8,773 nt of DNA from Bacteroidales bacterium (GTDB lineage Bacteria > Bacteroidota > Bacteroidia > Bacteroidales > UBA7960). Shown piece by piece: positions 1-8,346 of the stretch. The notes beneath the pieces are model-generated. The model was not told the origin of the DNA and did no database searches. It saw only the letters and a program-made list of their open reading frames with translations. Position 1 is the stretch's first letter; each line of letters opens with the position of its first letter. The position numbers and the translations under genes are program-made. The stretch covers positions 1-8,773 of the forward strand of contig SLDN01000068.1 in the NCBI GenBank assembly GCA_007125275.1. The letters are read 5' to 3'.

Positions 1-1
1 C

Positions 2-793
2 AGCAGCGGCTTCCTGGAGTCCATTGGCAACCAGGTGCATAATTTTTTCACATCCTATTTGTTTGGCTTCCTGTTGCTGGCTGCCAATATTTTTTACTGG
101 GGCATGGCTGACCTTTTCAGACCGAAGGCCCGGCGCAAGGGAGAGTTTGTAAACCAGGCAGTGCTGATCGGAGTCAATGCCTCGCTGATTGTCATTTTTC
201 TTTCATTTGTGATCGGCTATGTGATCGGACTGCAATCATCCGGGCAGCTGCGTAGCTTCGGCGCCAATATATTTGTCGTTGACCTGGTCGTATACAGCAT
301 CATGGGGCAGATGGGGCCGCTGATCACTGCCATCCTGGTTGCCGGCCGGAGCGCCTCCGCCATAGCCGCCGAAATCGCTACCATGAAGGTGACAGCAGAG
401 CTTGACGCGCTGAAGACCATGGGGCTGAACCCCAACCGCTTTGTTGTCGTGCCCAAGCTTTATGCCTGCATGCTTACAATGCCTTTCCTCATTGTGCTGG
501 CAAATGTGGCAGGGATCACAGGTGGCGGCTTGGCTGCCTGGCAGTATCTTGACATTACACCGGAGATTTTCACCAACAGGATGGCAAATATCATGCTTTC
601 AAAAGACCTGTATACCGCACTGGTGAAAAGCCAGGTGTATGCAGCGATTATTGTGCTGACCGGCAGTTTTTATGGTTTCCGTGTTGACAGGGGTGCCGAA
701 GGCGTCGGTAAAGTGACCACCGTAGCCGTAGTGGTCGCCATTACGCTGGTGATACTCGCTGACAGCATCCTTGGTGTCATCTTCTATACCTGA
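2..793 (+). CDS. MlaE-family lipid ABC transporter permease, 5' end outside window
   Basis: Integral inner-membrane subunit of an MCE/Mla-type ABC transporter, a family that moves phospholipids or other hydrophobic molecules between the membranes. About six hydrophobic segments are visible. The MlaE core reads GPLITAILVAGRSASAIAAE, then a TMKVTAELDAL-type stretch and a GLNPNRFVVVP-type stretch (about bases 314-460). The frame is already open at base 2 (SSGFLESIGNQ before the GTG at 35). That stretch resembles the amphipathic N-terminus of MlaE, so the GTG at 35 is very unlikely to be the start. The core (FGANIFVVDLV, GLQSSGQL) looks more like the subfamily that often carries an N-terminal STAS domain than like the usual Bacteroidota MlaE, so a STAS domain may lie upstream (inference). 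The gene ends with in-frame tandem stops TGA TAA at 791-796. The ATPase gene follows in the same operon. The family call is firm; the transported substrate is unknown. Confidence 0.9.
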   Translation, partial: SSGFLESIGNQVHNFFTSYLFGFLLLAANIFYWGMADLFRPKARRKGEFVNQAVLIGVNASLIVIFLSFVIGYVIGLQSSGQLRSFGANIFVVDLVVYSIMGQMGPLITAILVAGRSASAIAAEIATMKVTAELDALKTMGLNPNRFVVVPKLYACMLTMPFLIVLANVAGITGGGLAAWQYLDITPEIFTNRMANIMLSKDLYTALVKSQVYAAIIVLTGSFYGFRVDRGAEGVGKVTTVAVVVAITLVILADSILGVIFYT

Positions 794-799
794 TAAGCG

Positions 800-1546
800 A
801 TGGAAAAAGAAAAAGTGATAGAGGTAAAGGACCTGTATGCCGCCTTTGATGATAATGTGGTTTTGTCAGGCGTGTCCTTCGCTGCCTATAAGGGAGAGGT
901 GACGGTCGTATTAGGGGGCAGTGGCTCCGGAAAGACTACGGTGCTGAAGCATTTGCTCAGCTTGTACCCCATAGCCGGCGGCAGCATAAATATCCTGGGT
1001 AAGGATCTCGCCAGTCTGAGAGAGGTGGAGCAGGTTGAACTATACCATCAAATGGGAGTGCTCTATCAAAGCGGCGCATTGCTGAACTCTCTTACCGTTG
1101 CCGAGAATGTGGCACTTCCGCTTACTCAGCATACCAAGCTGCCCGATGACCTGATCAGCGAGGTTGTCAATATGAAACTGGGTCTGGTGCAACTCTCACA
1201 TGCCTACCATCTGTATCCGTCGCAGCTCAGCGGCGGGATGCTGAAAAGGGCAGCCCTGGCTCGTGCCATTGTGATGGATCCGCCATTGCTGTTTTGCGAT
1301 GAGCCCGGTGCCGGCCTCGATCCCGTATCACTGGAGTCGCTCGACAGACTGATTCTGAATCTGAAAACAAAACTGGGGATGTCGATCGTGATGGTAACCC
1401 ATGAAGTGGCCAGCATCATGCGTGTGGCCAACAGGATCGTATTTCTGGACCAGGGTAAGGTGGTTTTCGAAGGATCCCTTGACGAGGCCCTGGAGTCATC
1501 AGACCCTACGGTAAAGGCATTCTTTACGGTGCAAAAATCAAACTGA
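800..1546 (+). CDS. MlaF-family ABC transporter ATPase
   Basis: Cytoplasmic ATPase that powers the permease encoded immediately upstream. The 248 residues form a complete ABC domain of the usual MlaF length. Walker A is GGSGSGKT at residues 39-46. The Q-loop is around Q90 within LYQSGALLNSLTV, a typical MlaF sequence. The signature is LSGGMLKRAALARAI at 143-157, whose M in LSGGM is characteristic of MlaF. Walker B is LLFCDEP ending at 169, the D-loop follows at GLDP, and the switch histidine is H201 in VTHE. The ATG is only six bases past the permease stop and has no SD sequence, which suggests translational coupling or the leaderless-like initiation common in Bacteroidota. The 3' end overlaps the convergent small gene by nine bases. 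An mlaD gene (MCE substrate-binding subunit), which often comes next in related operons, is absent downstream. Confidence 0.93.
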   Translation: MEKEKVIEVKDLYAAFDDNVVLSGVSFAAYKGEVTVVLGGSGSGKTTVLKHLLSLYPIAGGSINILGKDLASLREVEQVELYHQMGVLYQSGALLNSLTVAENVALPLTQHTKLPDDLISEVVNMKLGLVQLSHAYHLYPSQLSGGMLKRAALARAIVMDPPLLFCDEPGAGLDPVSLESLDRLILNLKTKLGMSIVMVTHEVASIMRVANRIVFLDQGKVVFEGSLDEALESSDPTVKAFFTVQKSN

Positions 1547-1747
1547 CGAGGATGGCTTTGTATCTGTGCTCTCACAGTCTTCCGGCATCCCCGAAGCGCA
1601 GGCACAAGGGCGTGGCTTGCCCGAATCCGGATCGTAAGTGCTGCTGCAGGACTTGGTGAATGTCTCACCGGGCTTCAGAAACATCTTGATGGCGATGCCG
1701 CCAATGGCAATAGCCAGTAATATGATTGCAAGAAAAACTACTTCCAT
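1538..1747 (-). CDS. Small membrane-anchored protein with four-cysteine tail
   Basis: A 69-residue protein with a hydrophobic helix at about residues 4-24, then a short polar tail. The tail has cysteines at 34, 48, 50 and 58 (C-x13-C-x-C-x7-C, including a CAC motif) and ends in a Ser/Thr-rich stretch. It resembles small uncharacterised Bacteroidota proteins usually called 'membrane or secreted protein', which combine one N-terminal helix, a K-x-G-x-F stretch (here KPGETF) and a cysteine-bearing tail. That match is from memory and no function is known to me. The cysteines could bind metal or form disulfides, depending on membrane topology, which I cannot decide. The start has no close SD; a GAGGAA lies about 20 bases upstream, too far to be convincing. 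It lies 54 bases downstream of the methyltransferase gene on the same strand and may be cotranscribed with it. Its 3' end overlaps mlaF. Confidence 0.72.
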   Translation of the reverse strand: MEVVFLAIILLAIAIGGIAIKMFLKPGETFTKSCSSTYDPDSGKPRPCACASGMPEDCESTDTKPSSSV

Positions 1748-1801
1748 AACGCTTTAAATAAAAATTTCCTCATTATTTTAACAATCAGCCCGGCTTAATG
1801 T

Positions 1802-2572
1802 TTAACCGGATTGTTGCCTGAAACAGGCCATTATAATACCGGCAGCCATCGCCGCATTCAGTGATTCGGCCCCCGCTTTGCCATCCTCCTCCGTTACACC
1901 CCTTGGAATCATCACTTTACGATTTACAAATGATGCAACTTCCCTTGAGATGCCTTGTGATTCGTTGCCGATGATCAGCACGCCGGGCAATACCAATTCA
2001 TTGCTGAACAAGCTTTTGCCTTCAAGAAAGGCACCGTAAACAGGAATTCCGGCAGGGATGCGCTCAAGAATGCCGGCCAGTGCTGCATAATGCACCTTCA
2101 ACCGGATGAATGAACCCATCGTGGCTTGTATCACCTTGGGGTTGTAAATATCGGCAGTGTCGGGCGAACAGATGATGTGCCGTATGCCAAACCAGTCGGC
2201 CGTGCGGATGATGGTGCCCATGTTGCCGGGGTCCTGCAGCTTGTCGAGCATCAACACGATATCCTTGTCAAAACGGATGTCCTGTAATTCGTGCACAGGC
2301 TTCCGCAATACGGCCAATGCTTTATTGGGTGTTTTTAGGTTGCTGATCCGTTCCAGCTGTTTTGGACTTACCTCGCAGCAGGGATCAGGAATTTTCGTCT
2401 TATGTTGGTCAAACCATTCAGGCAGGGCGCACAGCATCTCAATATGAAAGTCGCTTGCCAGTAATTCAGAAACGATCTTCTCTCCCTCTGCAACAAAGGT
2501 ATTGTGAGCATCACGAAACTTTTTCAGCTGCAAGGACTGTATGTGCTTGATCTGCGCCGTGGTTATCTTCAT
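1802..2572 (-). CDS. SpoU/TrmH-family RNA 2'-O-ribose methyltransferase
   Basis: S-adenosylmethionine-dependent enzyme of the SPOUT superfamily that methylates the 2'-OH of a ribose in rRNA or tRNA. The exact target cannot be read from sequence. It has 256 residues. The N-terminal part (about 1-95, with KKFRDAHNTFVAEGEKIV at 17-34) is the small RNA-binding domain found in RlmB-like enzymes. The catalytic domain has motif 1 at 110-128 (DKLQDPGNMGTIIRTADW; N117 and likely catalytic R123), motif 2 at about 199-206 (LIIGNESQ; N203, E204) and motif 3 at 222-246 ending ESLNAAMAAGI (E236, N239). Motif 3 is unusual: about seven extra residues (VTEEDGKAG region, 226-234) separate the IPR from the AESLN. 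The codons there are continuous, so a simple frameshift is unlikely. There is no SD. The start lies 18 bases from a block of tandem 17-base repeats. Confidence 0.9.
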   Translation of the reverse strand: MKITTAQIKHIQSLQLKKFRDAHNTFVAEGEKIVSELLASDFHIEMLCALPEWFDQHKTKIPDPCCEVSPKQLERISNLKTPNKALAVLRKPVHELQDIRFDKDIVLMLDKLQDPGNMGTIIRTADWFGIRHIICSPDTADIYNPKVIQATMGSFIRLKVHYAALAGILERIPAGIPVYGAFLEGKSLFSNELVLPGVLIIGNESQGISREVASFVNRKVMIPRGVTEEDGKAGAESLNAAMAAGIIMACFRQQSG

Positions 2573-2590
2573 GTGGTTATATTTTGGTTT

Positions 2591-2658
2591 GACAGGTCAA
2601 GCCCTGTGACAGGTCAAGCCCTGTGACAGGTCAAGCCCTGTGACAGGTCAAGCTCTGT
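2591..2658. repeat. Four tandem copies of a 17-base palindromic unit
   Basis: The unit GACAGGTCAAGCCCTGT occurs head to tail at 2591-2607, 2608-2624, 2625-2641 and 2642-2658. The first three copies are identical and the fourth has a single C-to-T change at 2654. Each unit contains the inverted repeat ACAGG-TCAAGC-CCTGT, and each junction creates CCTGT-G-ACAGG, so alternative hairpins are possible in DNA or RNA. The block begins 18 bases upstream of the methyltransferase start. A lone, slightly longer copy occurs upstream of katG at 6400-6417, so the unit is dispersed and not confined to this site. Confidence 0.95.
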
Positions 2659-2686
2659 CATTACACAATTCCGAACAAGAGGCTTT

Positions 2687-2728
2687 ATCGGCCATCGGCA
2701 ATCGAAAATTGTCAATCGACGATTTGTG
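2687..2728. repeat. Degenerate heptamer array (ATCGnnn)
   Basis: Six consecutive heptamers sit in perfect 7-base register: ATCGGCC, ATCGGCA, ATCGAAA, ATTGTCA, ATCGACG and ATTTGTG. The first three and the fifth start with ATCG, and the other two keep only AT. The stretch is noncoding, between the ribosomal-operon terminator and the 17-base repeats. Its function is unknown, and degenerate heptamer arrays can arise by slippage. Confidence 0.6.
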
Positions 2729-2731
2729 TAT

Positions 2732-2764
2732 AAAAAAACCTGTGACATTAGAGGCACAGGTTTT
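2732..2764 (-). terminator. Intrinsic terminator of the rpsF-rpsR-rplI operon
   Basis: On the minus strand a perfect 10-base stem (AAAACCTGTG pairing with CACAGGTTTT, loop of 10) at 2735-2764 is followed by a run ending in seven T residues. It begins about 20 bases after the rplI stop codon. This is a textbook rho-independent terminator for the ribosomal operon. Read on the plus strand the stem is followed only by TTTTCCTT, so termination in that direction would be weak. Confidence 0.88.
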
Positions 2765-2784
2765 CCTTATAACGTTTAAGCGGA

Positions 2785-3234
2785 TTATTCGCCTACGACT
2801 TCAAATTTCAGATCAATGCGCACTTCTTTGTGCAGGTTGATTTTGGCGGTATAAACGCCCAGTTCCTTGATGGTGTCGCCGTCAACCAGGATTTTCCTGC
2901 GGTCGATTTCCAGATCGTACTGGTTTTTGATGGCTTCAGCGATTTGCAGGGCATTTACTGACCCGAATATCTTGCCTGATGTGCCAACTTTTGCTCCGAT
3001 CCTCACTTCGATGTCCTGAAGTTTCTCGGCCAGTTTTTCAGCTTCTTTCCTGATCTTTTCTTCTTTGAAAGCGCGCTGCCTGAGCGTCTCAGCCAGTTGT
3101 TTCTTTGCAGAAGGAAGTGCTAAAATGGCAAGGCCTTTTGGGATGAGAAAATTGTTGGCGTAGCCTTCTTTGACTGTTACCAGGTCGTCTTTGAATCCCA
3201 GGTTGGGAACATCTTGTTTCAAAATTATTTCCAT
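2785..3234 (-). CDS. rplI: Large ribosomal subunit protein bL9
   Basis: A 149-residue bL9, the elongated protein that binds 23S rRNA near the L1 stalk and reaches out from the large subunit. The N-terminal rRNA-binding domain (about 1-41) carries the family hallmark GYANNFLIPKGLA at 24-36. A charged connecting helix (about 42-75, rich in Lys and Glu) and the C-terminal domain (about 77-149) follow at normal length. It is the last gene of the operon, 12 bases after rpsR, and is followed by a strong terminator. Unlike the other complete genes here it has a near-perfect SD sequence. Confidence 0.97.
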   Translation of the reverse strand: MEIILKQDVPNLGFKDDLVTVKEGYANNFLIPKGLAILALPSAKKQLAETLRQRAFKEEKIRKEAEKLAEKLQDIEVRIGAKVGTSGKIFGSVNALQIAEAIKNQYDLEIDRRKILVDGDTIKELGVYTAKINLHKEVRIDLKFEVVGE

Positions 3235-3240
3235 TGTTTT

Positions 3241-3248
3241 ACCTCCCT
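3241..3248 (-). promoter_or_regulatory. Strong Shine-Dalgarno of rplI overlapping the rpsR stop
   Basis: The minus strand reads TAGGGAGGTAAAACAATG, where TAG (3247-3249) is the rpsR stop and ATG (3232-3234) starts rplI. The core GGAGG (3242-3246) lies seven bases before the ATG, an optimal spacing. I checked the 5' regions of mlaF, the methyltransferase, rpsR, rpsF, katG and the serine hydrolase and found no comparable motif; the small gene at 1747 has only a distant GAGGAA. This SD is therefore exceptional in the window. Confidence 0.85.
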
Positions 3249-3519
3249 ATTTTAAAAGATCCGCTACATAAGGCATAATGGCGAGGTGTCTGGCACGTTT
3301 GATTGCCCTGGCCACTTTGCGTTGATATTTTATTGATGTGCCGGTAATCCTTCTCGGAAGGATTTTTCCCTGTTCGTTCACAAACTTCAGCAGGAAGTTA
3401 GCGTCTTTGTAGTCAATGTATTTGATGCCGGCTTTTTTGAAGCGGCAATATTTTTTCTTCTTGATGTCTACCGCGATGGGCGCCAGATATCTTATTTCTG
3501 AGTTTTGTTGTGTTGCCAT
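3247..3519 (-). CDS. rpsR: Small ribosomal subunit protein bS18
   Basis: A 90-residue bS18, which forms a heterodimer with bS6 and binds the platform of the 30S subunit close to the 3' end of 16S rRNA. The core is highly typical: [20 protein letters not shown] at 20-39, then [17 protein letters not shown] at 52-68, and [10 protein letters not shown] near the C-terminus. The short N-terminal extension ([19 protein letters not shown]) is like that of Bacteroidota homologues. The start is 11 bases after the rpsF stop with no SD, so translation is probably coupled or SD-independent. The TAG stop lies inside the SD of rplI. Confidence 0.97.
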   Translation of the reverse strand: MATQQNSEIRYLAPIAVDIKKKKYCRFKKAGIKYIDYKDANFLLKFVNEQGKILPRRITGTSIKYQRKVARAIKRARHLAIMPYVADLLK

Positions 3520-3530
3520 AAGTCAATGTC

Positions 3531-3905
3531 TTATTTGGTCTCTACCTGTTTTACTTTTTCTGTTTCTTCCGGAGCTTCTTTTGCCCTGCGTCTTTTCTCG
3601 TTGTAAGCAACGGCGTGCTTGTCGAGCGACATGGTGAGGAAACGGATCACCCTTTCGTCACGTTTCAGTTCAACTTCGTAGTCGCGCATGATCTGCGGCT
3701 CTGCTTTGAACTCAATCAGGTGATAGAAGCCTGTTGATTTTTTCTGGATGGGGTAGGCCATCTTGCGCAGGCCCCAATTGTCTTCGTAAACAATCTCAGC
3801 CCCTTTGTTTTTCAGGTAGTCCCGAAACTTACTTACCGCTTCCTTCATCTGTTCATCAGACAAAACGGGAGTCATAATGAAAACGGTTTCATACTGTCTT
3901 AGCAT
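3531..3905 (-). CDS. rpsF: Small ribosomal subunit protein bS6
   Basis: First gene of the canonical rpsF-rpsR-rplI operon. It has 124 residues. The N-terminus [19 protein letters not shown], the central [20 protein letters not shown] (40-59) and the VIRFLTM segment (86-92) define the ferredoxin-like bS6 fold that pairs with bS18. The last 25 or so residues form a charged Lys/Glu tail, as is common in this family. No SD precedes the ATG. The roughly 38-base predicted leader contains no CCG-bearing hairpin of the kind described as the bS6:bS18 autoregulatory site in other bacteria. Confidence 0.97.
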   Translation of the reverse strand: MLRQYETVFIMTPVLSDEQMKEAVSKFRDYLKNKGAEIVYEDNWGLRKMAYPIQKKSTGFYHLIEFKAEPQIMRDYEVELKRDERVIRFLTMSLDKHAVAYNEKRRRAKEAPEETEKVKQVETK

Positions 3906-3949
3906 TTTTTCGAGTTTAATGTGTTTGTAATGATTGAATTAATGAGGTG

Positions 3950-3957
3950 CAAAAGTA
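3950..3957 (-). promoter_or_regulatory. Bacteroidota-type -7 element for rpsF
   Basis: The minus strand reads TACTTTTGCACC, matching the TAnnTTTG -7 consensus recognised by the primary sigma factor of Bacteroidota. The element lies about 45 bases before the rpsF ATG, implying a leader of roughly 38 bases. Just upstream on the same strand is a TTTT-A9 tract (3962-3974) that could act like an UP element. I do not see a clear TTG at the -33 position. Confidence 0.65.
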
Positions 3958-4144
3958 ATACTTTTTTTTTAAAATAAGACCACTGGCGGAAATTATTAAG
4001 AATGTAAAAATGCAAAAGCATTATTACATAGCGCCTTATCCGAATTTTGTAAATCAGAATGTTAGCCTATATGGATTGAATGACAAAGCCTCCGGTTTTT
4101 TCTCAATAAGAAGGAAGCCACAAGCTTTAAGAAAGCAAAAGCAA

Positions 4145-6418
<2,274 letters not shown>

Positions 6419-6450
6419 TTACTGTCAAAAATCAGCCTGCAATCATCATC

Positions 6451-6482
6451 CATCTTCACATCTTCACATCTTCACATCTTCA
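6451..6482. repeat. (CATCTTCA)4 microsatellite
   Basis: Four perfect head-to-tail copies of the octamer CATCTTCA, preceded by an imperfect CATCATC. It is noncoding, roughly 100-130 bases upstream of the katG ATG, and lies between the candidate katG promoter and the start codon. Copy number at such sites can change by replication slippage. Confidence 0.95.
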
Positions 6483-6511
6483 TTGCACATTTCTTCTGAG
6501 TTCATTGTTTA

Positions 6512-6519
6512 CAAATATA
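6512..6519 (-). promoter_or_regulatory. Possible -7 element for katG
   Basis: The minus strand reads TATATTTG, a match to TAnnTTTG, 160 bases upstream of the katG start and 29 bases after the serine hydrolase stop. It would give a leader of about 150 bases containing the octamer microsatellite and the palindrome. There is no clear -33 TTG at the expected distance. The region is AT-rich, so a chance match is possible. Confidence 0.4.
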
Positions 6520-6547
6520 ATCAAATTATTTTTGCGGGTATACATAT

Positions 6548-8131
6548 TCATTCTTTTGAATACGTTACGATGCGATAGTAATCAACAGGATAGATCCCAA
6601 CGGAGGTCAGTAGCTGCCGAAGGGTGAATTTCACATTGAGTTGTTTTACTTCGCCGAACTGATCGAGGTCGAAGGTGATGAATTTTTCTCTCATAGACCT
6701 GTTGCGCCAGTGTGCTTTGAACGTGTCATAATGCCAGTGTTCAAGGTCAGCAATCATCTCCGGGTCGTCCCACAGCTGCATCACAAGTTGACCATTTTCA
6801 GAAAGACGGATCTCTGCGTTGTCATAGACCCTATGGTGGTATTTCCCGATATAGGCCTCACGAGGAAGGCTGGGTGTGGTATTGTGGGTACGCCGGGCTT
6901 CGATCTCTGCCCGTCGCTCCATCAGCGCATCTTTATCCTCGACGTAATGATCAAAGTAGTGTGCGTGCCAGTCTTTCTCCCTTTCGATCCCAAGCATGGC
7001 ATCCAGGATGTAGTTCATCGCGGCGGGTCTGAAGTTGCAAAACAGGTTACTGGCCACGATGACGCCGAGGTTTTTTTCAGGAACAAGCACCAGGAAGGAG
7101 GTCATGCCATCAGTGGCGCCGCTGTGCTGCGCTGTCCTGATGCCTTCATAATAGCGCAGGCCCCATCCAAAGCCATAGCTGGTGATCTTGTCGGTGAAGG
7201 GATCGTCAAGATTGATCGTCTGGCGTGGCTGAAAAATATCTTTCATTGAGCTTTCGCTGATGAGGCGATTTCCTTTGTAAACGCCCGGGGTGTCGAGTTG
7301 CAGCATCATCCATTTGGCTATGTCGCTTACGGAGGCATTAACAGAGGCGGCAGGGCCTGCATTATCGAAGTTTCGCCGTGGGATGACCTGCACCTCTCCC
7401 CCGATCTCCTGGTGTGGCCAGGCAGCGTTGTCTTTTTCAGAGATGGCGTTGATAGAAGTGCTGGCACTCTCCATCCCGAGAGGCATAAACAGACGTTCGG
7501 CCATAAACTCTTCCCATGGCATTCCGGAAACGGCCTCCAGCAACTGACCTGCCACCATATACATCATATTGCTGTAAACGTAGCCTGAGCGAAAGGGAGC
7601 TTCCAGTTCCTGGTGTTTGAGGAACCCCATGATGGTTTCCGGGTCACGACCGGGCATAAAGCGCAGCCGGTTGCCTGTCATGCGGCCAAGGCCTACCCTG
7701 TGCGCCAGCAGGTCGCTGATTGTAACCTGGTCGGTCACCCAGGGGTCGATGAGCTCAAACCATGGCAAATGATCGCGCACCCTGTCATCCCAGTTCAGCT
7801 TGTCTTCATCAACCAGCATAGCCAGCGCGGTGGCAGTCATCGCTTTGGTAAGCGATGCCATACCGAAGATGGTGTTTTCGTTCACCGGCTCATCACTGCC
7901 CAGCTTGCGCACTCCGAAGCCGCGGGCATAAACCATCTCGCCGTTATGAACAACGGCAACGGCCATTCCCGGTATGCCCCAGTCTGTCATCCCGCGCTCC
8001 ATAAAAGCGGGCAGACCGGCCAGTTTGTCATTGGCGTTTGGGGTGTTTGCGCCGACTTCAATGTCTAACAAGATGAAGACCGGGAGCAGGAGGAAAATCA
8101 AAGATGCATTTATGGCTTTTGGATGCGGCAT
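6548..8131 (-). CDS. Exported serine hydrolase, class C beta-lactamase fold with DUF3471
   Basis: Penicillin-binding-protein-like hydrolase of 527 residues. A signal peptide fits residues 1-28 (hydrophobic LIFLLLPVFILL at 11-22, likely cleavage after VGA); there is no lipobox cysteine, so a soluble periplasmic or secreted enzyme is expected. The catalytic domain (about 36-380) has the nucleophile motif SLTK at 93-96, the YSN triad at 186-188, and HSG at 336-338 in place of the KTG of true class C beta-lactamases. HSG is common in the esterase, DD-peptidase and D-aminopeptidase relatives. A C-terminal DUF3471-like beta domain covers about 422-502 (EAYIGKYHHRVYDNAEI). The substrate could be peptidoglycan peptides, D-amino-acid peptides or esters. 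Resistance to beta-lactams should not be assumed. The start is chosen because it gives the signal peptide; there is no SD. katG follows on the same strand after 195 bases. Confidence 0.9.
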   Translation of the reverse strand: MPHPKAINASLIFLLLPVFILLDIEVGANTPNANDKLAGLPAFMERGMTDWGIPGMAVAVVHNGEMVYARGFGVRKLGSDEPVNENTIFGMASLTKAMTATALAMLVDEDKLNWDDRVRDHLPWFELIDPWVTDQVTISDLLAHRVGLGRMTGNRLRFMPGRDPETIMGFLKHQELEAPFRSGYVYSNMMYMVAGQLLEAVSGMPWEEFMAERLFMPLGMESASTSINAISEKDNAAWPHQEIGGEVQVIPRRNFDNAGPAASVNASVSDIAKWMMLQLDTPGVYKGNRLISESSMKDIFQPRQTINLDDPFTDKITSYGFGWGLRYYEGIRTAQHSGATDGMTSFLVLVPEKNLGVIVASNLFCNFRPAAMNYILDAMLGIEREKDWHAHYFDHYVEDKDALMERRAEIEARRTHNTTPSLPREAYIGKYHHRVYDNAEIRLSENGQLVMQLWDDPEMIADLEHWHYDTFKAHWRNRSMREKFITFDLDQFGEVKQLNVKFTLRQLLTSVGIYPVDYYRIVTYSKE

Positions 8132-8166
8132 GACAATCAGATTTCATGTTGATAAAAAATCTTCAA

Positions 8167-8174
8167 CAAATTTA
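8167..8174 (-). promoter_or_regulatory. Possible -7 element for the serine hydrolase
   Basis: The minus strand reads TAAATTTG, a match to TAnnTTTG, 36 bases before the ATG at 8131 and so consistent with a leader of roughly 30 bases. No clear -33 TTG lies at the usual distance. The rest of the 215-base gap 8132-8346 shows a T9 run at 8280-8288 but no gene. Confidence 0.5.
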
Positions 8175-8346
8175 CAGGATAAATTCCAACCTGCATGCAG
8201 ACCGATAAAAAACCACTGTTATTTTATGTGAGAAATCAGGATGAGAAAAATCAGTTGGCGCCCGCTGGGGTTGAAAACATTTTTTTTTGGGAAATGATAC
8301 AGGGGTAGTTGATAACAACCTGATTTTCAAAAGAAAGGGGAGATCA

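Noticed and set aside
35..37. GTG as the start of the MlaE-family permease
   Set aside because: The frame is open to base 2, and the preceding residues (FLESIGNQ) fit the conserved N-terminal amphipathic region, so this codon is an internal valine.
2589..2658. TTGACA at 2589-2594 as a sigma70 -35 box, or the tandem 17-mers as a CRISPR array
   Set aside because: No -10 element or plus-strand gene follows the TTGACA. The 17-mers abut with no unique spacers, so this is a plain tandem repeat.
3906..3949. bS6:bS18 autoregulatory leader hairpin
   Set aside because: The short leader on the minus strand contains no CCG and no stable stem, so this riboregulatory element is not supported here.
6641..7249. 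202-codon plus-strand open frame (and another at 7613-8068) inside the serine hydrolase
   Set aside because: Both are antisense shadows of a gene with clear SxxK, YSN and HSG motifs and a signal peptide. Their translations look like random sequence.
6548..8131. Calling the hydrolase a beta-lactam resistance gene
   Set aside because: The third motif is HSG instead of KTG and a DUF3471 domain is attached, a combination typical of peptidase- or esterase-like relatives, so resistance is not supported.
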